Under the pieces are notes generated by a model. That model was given only the letters and a program-made list of their open reading frames with translations, did no database searches and was not told the DNA's origin. DNA of 64,000 bases from Hysterangium stoloniferum. Taxonomy: Eukaryota; Basidiomycota; Agaricomycetes; Hysterangiales; Hysterangiaceae. The position numbers and the translations under genes are program-made. Positions 55,812 through 64,000 of the stretch are shown here, piece after piece. Each line of letters opens with the position of its first letter. Position 1 is the first letter of the stretch. The stretch lies in assembly GCA_015178975.1 (NCBI GenBank), contig WHVD01000056.1, positions 1 through 64,000 of the forward strand, given 5' to 3'.

Positions 55812-57592
55812 TTGACACGTGACAAGGCTCTCTTGTTCCGTGACCACCACCTGCCTCTGGGGTTGGGGCCCCCAGTGCTCGTGGTGAGGGGCGGAGAGGC
55901 GGATGACAGTGAACAGGTTTGGGGACCTCTGAATTCACTGCTCTGTCAAAGTCGGCAGCCTTCAGCCGCGCACCAGTGTCGTCTGCGGAACGTCACTGGC
56001 ACCTACCAACCATGACTGTTGCCTGGCAGCGGTCTACCCTTCCTACCCACCTCCGACTCCAGCATTCACCTATGCACTAGCAATGCAAGACTTCGGTGTG
56101 CCTGCAGCCCTTGTCGACGCCTGCTAGCAGGATCTCGGGCTTTTCTTGGGGCTTCGGCCCAAGGCCTCAAGGCCTCAGCTCTATACCATGTATATATCAA
56201 CATGCCCCCCCTTTGCTTACTAAAATCCCTTCCGCACACGTAGCTCACTCGGAACTTCGTACCACCGTAGCATAGTTTCTCTGGGGGCCTTTTCACCCCC
56301 TAGCCGCAGTTAGCCATTGTTGCTTGAAGCGGGATACAAATATATCAAAAAAAAAAAATATATATATATATTTGACACGTGACCTCGGCACACACAAAAG
56401 AGTTCATTGCCGCCTCAGACGCTTTCCGGAAGACCTAATCACCCCCGCCCTGCATTAGACCCTCCCACGTATCCCAACCCGCTGCATTCACATCCCACCT
56501 TTTCTCCACCGACCGTTAGGGTAGTTCTCTCCCCAACCGCTATGTATCTTCGTTATGCGATGCGGTATATAAATGTATTAAAAAATAAATAAAAATAAAA
56601 AAATATTTGACACGTGACAAGGCTCTCTTGTTCCGTGACCACCACCTGCCTCGGGACCCCCGTGCTCGTGGTAAAAGGACAGAGAGGCGGATGACAGTGA
56701 ACAGGCTTGGGGAGCCTCTGAATTCACTGCTCTGTCAAAGTCGGCAGCCTTCAGCCGCACACCAGTGTCGTCTGCGGACCGTCACTGGCACCTCCTAAAC
56801 CATGACCGCAGCCTGGCAGCGGTCTTTTCTTCCTACCCACCCCCGACTCCAGCATTCACTTATGCACTAGCAATGCAAGACTTCGGTGTGCCTGCAGCCG
56901 TCGTCGACGCCTGTTAGCAGGATCTTGGGTTCTTCCTGGGGCTTCGGCCCAAATGGCATGTGCTGTTCACTGGGCAAGTTCAGCGCAATCACCTCTCTTT
57001 ATTTGACCATCCTGCCAACCACCACTCACTCTGATGCATCTGTTAATAATAGCAAGTCTTCGCATAAACCGAAATTGTGATTGAATCTGCAATGATGAAT
57101 GTATGTGCATATATGCACATATACCATAACGCCATAAGGGGAACTAACTCCTTATTTCTCCTTAATGATGCAATTGGCTAGAAACTTTGAGTATCTAAAT
57201 TTCTCCTTTTTTTACTCTCCTAAAGACTCCCCTAAATAATTACAAAGTAAATAAAAGAACACAAAATTCGCCATGTACCTCAGTGAAAGTCATTCACTCA
57301 CTCACTGAGGTATATGCGCAATCATTTATTCTTATTCTATTACTTACAAAACGGCTTATAGATTCGTGTTTAGGTATTATAATATACAGTGAAAGTCATT
57401 CACTCACTGAGATTTGTGTTTAGACTCAATCCTTTTGAATTCTTGTCTCCTACTCAACAGCATCCGGCCTGCTTCCTCTTCATTCCTGTAGATACTATAG
57501 TAGCTGTGCTCTATACGATGCTACGGAACCGCTATGTATCTTAGTCGCGGTATATAAATGTATTAAAAAAATTAAAAAAATTGACACGTGAC
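55812..57592 (+). repeat. three A-tailed SINE-like units, each bounded by TTGACACGTGAC
   Basis: TTGACACGTGAC occurs at 55812-55823, 56372-56383, 56607-56618 and 57581-57592, with ATAT also shared before the first three. Between them are unit A (55824-56371), unit B (56384-56606) and unit C (56619-57580). A and C share over 85% of about 380 bp from their left ends (AAGGCTCTCTTGTTCCGTGA onward). B and C share the right end (ACCGCTATGTATCTT...GCGGTATATAAATGTATT) and all three end in an A-rich tail. This is what repeated retroposition with target duplication would look like, or a tandem-duplicated A-tailed element. No reverse transcriptase is encoded. ORFs inside are chance. Confidence 0.7.
57276..57312. 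repeat. 11-bp perfect inverted repeat with partial second copy
   Basis: TACCTCAGTGA (57276-57286) and TCACTGAGGTA (57302-57312) can form an 11-bp stem with a 15-nt loop. The loop/stem motif CAGTGAAAGTCATTCACTCA recurs near 57387-57407, so part of unit C is internally duplicated. Confidence 0.7.
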
Positions 57593-57693
57593 TCCCACTT
57601 AGGTCGAACATACAATACGCTTTATATCCAGGTATATCTCCTCTAAATCCACTCGCATTTAAATCCTGGAGTTACTAGCTATACAACTTGTGT

Positions 57694-59612
57694 ATGGCTT
57701 CGAAATGTAGAGTGAGTCATTTCTTTAAAGTATAAGCTGTCTTCTTATTTCTTAGTGGTATCGTCCGAGTGACGGTATGCCTATACAAGGAGGCTGTAGG
57801 AATCAATCGTGTAAATTCATCCATCCAGGTGACCGTGGTTTCGAACGTGCTGAAGATGCCAAACGGACACTGCGCTGCAAAGTGAATGCTCTAACAATAT
57901 GACATTATTTTTTTATGTCTTAACAAGTTAACACCTTTGTTATGATAGTACTTTGACCATGAGGGTCGATCGATTCATCCTGGCTGTTTTCACACATCAG
58001 ATACCTGCCCATACGTGCATCCTGATACCCCAGAATGGAGCTCTAGCAAAGCAGAACCGTCAAGATCTGCCCGGTCAGCACGAGTGCTGGTATCACCACC
58101 GGCAGTCATTGCCAGGCCTTCGACTCCTGGACAAGCACCGCCAACAGATGTTGTACTTCAGCCACTCCGACCTTCATCAAGCTTAGCCGGGACTTTCAGG
58201 GCTCCCTCTGTTGATAAATCCCGATCTCACCAGACAACAATAGCAAACATTCCTGGGCGGTCGGCTTCATCTGAAACAGAACAAATGAGCGATGTAACAA
58301 CACCTTCCGGACCGAACAATGTCACTGATAGAAGCCAGATTGTATATTCTTCAACCCAGTTAATCAAGCCTATTAGAGCAACATCGTCGATGCCAGCTGT
58401 TCCACAAAATGCTGAGAACGCCACCTCACGAATGTGGAAGAAGTGGATAAAGTACGTGTATAGTCCAAGTATTGCAAACCATGTATCTGATATTAATAAC
58501 GCGATCAGCTGCCTTTCCCGTGCGACTGAGATATCAAACCAGCTACTGGAAATGGAGAATTCGATCGTAGTTCGGAAGAACTTGATATCACTTACCGTTG
58601 GCCCAAATCATACCTCCAGCGTTGAAAAAGACCTTGAAGCATATGAGGTTTCGGCTAAAGAAAAACGCAAGGCTTTGGAGCTTGAACTGGAAAAGGTCGA
58701 GGGCCTGTTGACGGGACTGGGTTTCTGGTCGGTACCACTAAACCTGAATCCTCCGGAATCCAGTGATCGGCGTCTTGATTTAAACCAGCTGCTAGAGAGG
58801 CTGCGCGTTCTTGAAGCGAGGCTTTCCACTTTCATCGACTCTAGACAGGGCATGGATAGGGCATTAGCATCACTTGAGCGTCGCGCCGCTTTAAATGATG
58901 TAGAAGAGTTTACTGCCGAGGACGTATCCGAGCGATTAAACCATCTTCAAACCAGGGTAAACCAATTGGAGACCGAAGTACCTTATGACCGCATGTTGGA
59001 AAGGCTTAACGATTTGGTGGAAGATAGAATGTTGGATAGATTAGGACCTTCAGAGCATGCCATTCCAACGGCCACACCAAAAGAAGAGACGCCGAATGCA
59101 ATCGTCAAGAGAATTGATGAGGACCTCACGCAACTCTGGACTGATTTGCTTGACAATGCTCCACTAGACGTCCTCGAGACTAATTTGCAACGCCTCTATT
59201 CCGAGACTGAAAGCGTAAGAGGCAACGTATCTCATGTGAGTGAGGCCTTCCCTCGATCTCGTGTAATTTGACGTTTATGTTTTGGTAGTTGTTAGATGGG
59301 CAACGCTCGCTTGATAGTCGCCAACGTGATGTTGATGTGCAAATGGAACGACTTCTACAAGAGCTTGATGAGATGAAGGTAATGACTGGACAAAACAGGA
59401 CCCAAGAAGATGCATCGGCCATCGTCCTTGATGAAATCATGAGTAACGTTCAAAGACGTGTTGATAATGAACAGTTGGAGGTTCAAGAATATGTAAAACA
59501 AATCTTCGGCAGACTCGAATCGAAGACTCTCGTAGATTTAGAGCCGACTATTTCCCAGACAAGAACTATCTACAAGAGTATTACAAGCCCACCGGATGCT
59601 TCCTCGGCATGA
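57694..59612 (+). CDS. CCCH zinc-finger and coiled-coil protein A (584 aa), unknown
   Basis: Exons 57694-57711, 57756-57881, 57949-59235 and 59289-59612. The first exon is only 18 nt (MASKCR), joined to WYRPSDGMPIQGGCRNQSCK and FIHPGD, making a C-X15-C-X4-C-X3-H finger. A second finger-like region follows exon 3 splicing: LRCK, YFDHEGRSIHPGC, TCPYVHPDTPEW. After a Ser/Pro-rich linker the rest is long coiled coil (SVEKDLEAYEVSAKEKRKAL; DVSERLNHLQTRVNQLETEV; QMERLLQELDEMKVM). CCCH fingers usually bind RNA, so an RNA-tethering scaffold is plausible but unproven. Paralogous to the gene at 59847. Confidence 0.8.
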
Positions 59613-59846
59613 TATCAAGGCTCTCGGATGTATCGTTAAGCCAAAAGTCGCATTCTACATGTATTACCAATGTGGTCTTTTTGTCTTTCTTTCTAGTAAT
59701 GACTTGATAGTAAAAATGTACGTACAATATCCGATTTATGCGTTTGTTACGTATTCTTGGTTTTTTTTTGGTTCCGAAAAATGTGTTCGCTTATCCGGCT
59801 ATGTCAGCAACGCCACTAAAGACGCCGTTGATATATTGTACATATA

Positions 59847-61804
59847 ATGTGGCCTCGTTGTTGGGTACGCCTTGTCTCTCCCCCCCCATTATCAGGTAGT
59901 ACTAAAAGGTAACAAGTATTTCGACCAAGACACAGGGGAGCTTCTATCTCCTTCCAGGCCTTGTCCTGCCCGGGGTTGCAGGTTCGTTCATCCGGATTCT
60001 CCTGATTGGAGTCGCGCTCCAAAAGCATCGAGGGGCGTTTCTAGACGGCGATCTCGCGACAGATCCCCAGCCACGTCCCCCTCGTCACATACATCCTCCA
60101 AGATGGATGATACTTCACGAAGAAGAGATTCAGGCTGGCCTAGAGTCCGTCCTATGTCGCCGAAGGAGTCCCCCTCTAGACGACCAGACAACCAAAGAAG
60201 TTCCCCACAAAAATCTGGCTGGCCTACTTTGGAAAGACCAAGTTCAATCGGCTGTAAGCCAGACGTGCAAAGCGGCCGGGATCAACAGACTGACAAATGT
60301 GAACCAGCATCCTCCACGAAGCAGGTGTTGACCTGGGACAGACCGACGAGTGCATGGAGCGAGTCTGACGGTGGAGTCGGCGGAGGCGGCGAGTCGTCCA
60401 GTGCTAATGCTTGGGGCCCATCACTCGCAACAACAGTACTTCCCCCTCATCTGCCACCGCCAGCCAAATCCGAACAACTCCCTCCTCCAAAGCCTTTAGC
60501 CACTCATACCGCAACATCAGCTATTGTATCGGACCCTGCAAGTGTAGACGACGTGGCTGCATCAGCACGACCAGCACCATCGAAATCTGAAATACGGAGT
60601 CAATATGCAAAGCGAGTTATGTACGGGTAATCCACTTTTCACAGAGGCATGTTCTCACGTGCATGTTGATAGGTATTTGACGGACGTGATCACATTGCGA
60701 TCAGAATATTTGGAAATTCTCAATACGCGGGAGGCACGTCGCAAAATGCGGACCTCGGAAAGTTATTCCCATATCGGTGAAAAGGCCCGAGAAACGTTGG
60801 AGAAAGTTATTCGAGAAAAGGAGGAGAAGGCTAAAGATGTAAAGCAGAGGCTGGACGCGCTAATCGCCAAACTGGCCGATAGCGAAGCATGGCCAATCGT
60901 GGTCAAAGACCCTATCGCGTCGACAGAACATCTAACACCCGAGAAATATTCGGACATTATTTCTCGTCTGCACAAACTGGAAGATAAACTTGCCAACGTC
61001 GAACTGTTAACGCGTGAAGCTCATGCCATCGAAATGCAACCTCCTCAGAAAGCCGTCGAGAGTATCGAACATGATGGAGATGCGATGGAGCGACTGGAGC
61101 TTTTGGATACCCGCGTGAGTGATCTTGAAAACGAGCAAACTCAACAGAATCGCAATTTCGAAGAAACCATCGATGGTTTACTGAATGAAAAATTGGGCAA
61201 CGTACATTTGGAAGCGGCTGCTAATGGAGATATAGAGATGGCAAATTCAGATGCCATTACCAAACCAACCACTATTGGTGCGAAGCTAGGAATTCTCATT
61301 AGGGAATATGAGGGGTTGGACAACGAGGTGGCCAATTTGATCACGAAACACGCGGAAATTTGTGTTCAGGCGCGAGTGTTGGAAGGCGAGAATACGAAAC
61401 TCAAACAAGAGGTATTGGCGGTATGTCGATAAAAACACTATAATCGTTCATTTACTGATGCCCTGTAGTCTCAACAAGCAATGGAGCAGTTGCAATTAAG
61501 GGTGGATCGAAGCGAACAGCAGATTCAAGCGATGAGTGATACCATAAAAACGCTTCGGGAACAGATCACTCGTCCTCAGGCACCCGTCGTTGATGCTCGC
61601 GCCTTGGAGCCCCTCCAAACACGATTACAGAACGAAGTTCTAACTGGCGTAAATGTGTCCTTACTCGATTTCCGGAACCAACTCGAGAAATCTATGACAG
61701 CCACTCGCCAGGATACTTTAAACAACATTGCGGATAAATTCGGGCCGACGATGCAGTTTATCAATGTAATTTATGAGCATTTCAATGAGGCAAAAGCGTC
61801 GTAG
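59847..61804 (+). CDS. CCCH zinc-finger and coiled-coil protein B (608 aa), unknown
   Basis: Exons 59847-59864, 59896-60620, 60673-61420 and 61469-61804 total 609 codons. As in its neighbour, exon 1 is exactly 18 nt (MWPRCW) and supplies the first Cys. Exon 2 continues VVLKGNKYFDQDTGELLSPS and RPCPARGCRFVHPDSPDW, a single CCCH finger similar to the second finger of protein A (CPYVHPDTPEW). Then comes an Arg/Ser-rich linker (SRRRSRDRSPATSPSS), a Pro-rich linker, and coiled coil (ARETLEKVIREKEEKAKDVK; DVKQRLDALIAKL; EQLQLRVDRSEQQIQAMSDT). RS-type linkers occur in splicing proteins. Function unknown; tandem paralogue of the gene 235 bp upstream. Confidence 0.8.
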
Positions 61805-62672
61805 GCCCCTCCCCCGGAGCAGCCACTCGCCGGCGGTCCCTTCCAAGGTCACCACCAGTGAAGCTCGGGTCTCCTCACCACTGCACATATTTGTGCAAAA
61901 CGACCAAAATCTTCACAAATGCGGTGGAGAATAGCGGCCTCGAAGGGCAGGCGCTAGGTAAGTAGACAGAAGGAGTAAATAACGTTATATTTGTCCATAC
62001 GTGAATGAGAAAAACGGCGCCTCCTTCCCAGAGGAGGAATGTCATATATGCGCACAAAGACGTGATTCTAGTCAAACGTTTTGTGAAGTCGCTTGGAAGA
62101 ACGAAACTTCCTGATTCAACCATAGAAGTCCTCGGTACTAAAAGTTCTCTTGCCCAGTTGAACACAGTACCAAAGTTGCCTGGATTCTGACAGTTCAGTT
62201 CAAAAAAGTATACTATGGTTGAACCCACACGCCTACAACCAGATCTGGGTGGTTCGGATGCTAGATCGACTTCACTGAATGTTAAACTAAAAACGATTAA
62301 AATAAAAACGACGTTGTGTGCTCTGTGTTGTGAGCGGAACTGGGTCAACCCTGGTTTCGGGGTTCCCAGGCCACGATTCGACATACCGGCACGAGATCTA
62401 AGCTTTGTTCCACGTGTCGCGACTATTTATAGGGCAAATACAAATAGATTAATGTTCAAATAGAAAATTTATGGAACTTAACTTATCGGCAATATATTTT
62501 TTCAGGTTTCCTATTCCCGTATTTGCGGCTGGTTTCTATTACATGACAAAATAGCTGGCGTATCTGACATCCATATGAAGCATACAATTCATTTTTTTTA
62601 AATATATTACTTGCAAATTCGCTACAAACGTGTTGTTGAAAAGCACCCAAAGCTGTAAAAGACACATAACGG
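61805..62672. other. intergenic, no supported gene
   Basis: About 870 bp. ORFs at 61875-62384 (-) and 62005-62190 (+) overlap each other, lack domains and show no splice support. A T/A-rich tract lies at 62590-62620. Probably the 3' region of the CCCH gene and the promoter of the next gene. Confidence 0.45.
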
Positions 62673-63769
62673 ATGTCATCCTCGACCACGCAAGGCCCAT
62701 TACAATGGCTATACAATCCAATTTTCAAGTTTTTGCAGCGAATACTATTGGATGCTTTAGCTTCAGGTCCTATTCCTAATCATATCGCATTCATTCTGGA
62801 CGGTAACAGGAGGTATGCTAGAAGAGTAGGTATACCTGTTCACGAAGGTCATCAAGCAGGGGGTGCCGCATTGAGTCGGGTGAGCTATCTCCACATCCCA
62901 CAATTGAGGATTTTGTGTAACCACAATCAGGTGCTTGAAATCTGCCTACGTCTAGGAGTTCACTCCACGACTGTATTTGCATTCTCCATTGATAACTTCA
63001 GACGGCCACCTGCGGAAGTCGACGCACTAATGGATTCATTTAGAAAACATCTTCATGACTTATCCCAGCATGGGTGAGCAGAGTAGCCCGGTTTTTTTAC
63101 AGTAAATGATTATTCTTATCCGTCATAAAGAAGCTTGCTAGAGACGTACGGTGTGCAATTGCGGGTGCTAGGGAATATTAGCCTTTTACCTCAGCAAGTA
63201 AAAGAAGCTGCCAAAAAAGCAGAAGAATTTTCACGACACCATGATAAGTCAGTAATGTGACTGGCCTTATTGTATAATTATCTCAAATGATTCCCGCAGA
63301 GCCGTTATCAATCTTATGATTGCGTATACTGCTCGAGATGAGATGGCTACAGCAGTTCAAACCGTAGTTCGTCGTACACTTGATGAGGAATCAAGTCCAG
63401 AGTGTGTATATCCGTGAGAGCATGGATCGCCTTGTTAAATGTCTTTGTGATATTTTTTCAGCCTTATAACGGAAGAAGATATAGACAGAGAACTCTATGT
63501 AACGTCGGTCGAGAATCCTTGGCCAGTGGACATTCTTGTGCGCACCAGCGGCGTGAAGCGCTTCAGTGATTTTCTCCTGTGGCAGGTAGTTGATTAGTGT
63601 TTACATTTACTGCTGTTAGCTGACCAAGTTTCATCTCCAGTGTTCTGAAGATGTCCAAGTTCACTTCATACCAGTATATTGGCCCGACATTGGCTTCTCT
63701 CATATTTTCCAAATCATTTTAGATTATCAGCGGAAAATTTGGTCTCGTAGACTTCTTTCACCACAGTAG
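62673..63769 (+). CDS. RER2: dehydrodolichyl diphosphate synthase (cis-prenyltransferase), Rer2-type
   Basis: Elongates farnesyl diphosphate with isopentenyl units to make dolichol precursors at the ER or lipid bodies, needed for N-glycosylation and GPI anchors. Exons 62673-62879, 62931-63073, 63134-63247, 63300-63401, 63462-63585 and 63641-63769 sum to 272 residues. Conserved regions: PIPNHIAFILDGNRRYARR (catalytic Asp and DGNRR), HEGHQAGG, TVFAFSIDNFRRPPAEVDAL, GVQLRVLGNISLLP, NLMIAYTARDEM, WPVDILVRTSGVKRFSDFLL (RTSG-x-x-R-x-S binding loop), VHFIPVYWPDIG. In fungi the enzyme works with a Nus1/NgBR partner, which is not in this window. The N-terminal hydrophobic helix (WLYNPIFKFLQRILL) may attach it to membranes. 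Confidence 0.95.
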
Positions 63770-64000
63770 ATTCCAGAATCCTGGCGCATGACGGTAGCAA
63801 GGCTGTTTGGCAGGCAATCGATTACATGTGATGAGGGCCATTTTCCCACATGTAACGTTATACCCCTTCAACCTTTTACTAATATCTGTGTTGTTTTCTT
63901 CAAGATTTGCGTTATTGTGCATGATGTGTGTTGACTAGCCGTGGCATTCAAAGTATATAGTGCTTGCTACATAAAAGCAATTATCTTTCACAAGTGCAAA
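63770..64000. other. 3' flank of the cis-prenyltransferase gene
   Basis: AT-rich, no coding signal; presumably 3' UTR and terminator up to the window edge. Confidence 0.5.

Noticed and set aside
55680..56015. ORFs in the A-tailed repeat units
   Set aside because: Frames are not shared between units A and C despite high DNA identity, so they are not under coding constraint.
61875..62384. 169-codon minus-strand ORF and overlapping 61-codon plus ORF
   Set aside because: No domain, no splice or context support, and the two contradict each other.

Overview
This window is nuclear DNA from a filamentous fungus, very probably a basidiomycete of the Agaricomycetes. The evidence is dense short introns (about 45-90 nt, many with CTAAC-like branch sites), fungus-restricted proteins (TIM54, MDM12, the mitoribosomal MRP51 and an Asi-type nuclear-membrane RING ligase), and transposons of the kinds seen in mushroom genomes. 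All assignments come from reading translated sequence and motifs; no database search was run.

Transposon block, 1 to about 17,000. A minus-strand Ty3/gypsy element runs off the left edge (pol, gag, a candidate primer-binding site and a complete 5' LTR ending at 7309). Next comes an unusual 153-bp-period array in which every unit looks like a 68-nt exon plus an 85-nt intron, then a decayed Helitron (Rep plus Pif1-like helicase, about 9.7-15.8 kb). Two younger solo LTRs sit inside this block, each with a perfect 5-bp target duplication (277 bp, GTCTT; 840 bp, ACATG). Broken reading frames in both large elements are mostly in-frame TGA where family members carry arginine, as expected from C-to-T decay at CGA.

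Gene block 1, 17,089-42,991. In order: an Asi-like RING E3 ligase (-), PGS1 phosphatidylglycerophosphate synthase (+, with a GC-AG intron), a PPIL1-type cyclophilin (+), a small predicted mitochondrial membrane protein (+), an F-box/WD40 Cdc4-type protein (-), mitoribosomal uS4m (-), a glutaredoxin-like protein (+) overlapped by a CCHC/PSP-domain protein (+), a Ser/Thr-rich single-pass membrane protein (-), a large unknown single-TM protein (+), MRP51 (-), a 98-residue orphan (-), three tandem CKS1 genes (+), HYPK (-) and TIM54 (+).

Gene block 2, 43,037-64,000. The meiotic helicase HFM1/MER3 (-, intron-rich, with 25-nt and 16-nt microexons), a UDP-galactose-type transporter (+), MDM12 (+), ELP3 (-), a 1.8-kb stretch of three A-tailed SINE-like repeats each flanked by TTGACACGTGAC, two tandem paralogous CCCH zinc-finger/coiled-coil genes (+), and a Rer2-type cis-prenyltransferase (+).

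The mix is mostly housekeeping: mitochondrial biogenesis (PGS1, uS4m, MRP51, TIM54, MDM12), cell-cycle control (Cdc4-type F-box protein, CKS1), translation support (ELP3, HYPK) and meiosis (HFM1). The strongest novelties are the CKS1 triplication with an ACGCGT box conserved about 40 bp before each start, the exon-intron satellite ahead of the Helitron, the A-tailed repeats stacked at one 12-bp motif, and the duplicated CCCH/coiled-coil pair.
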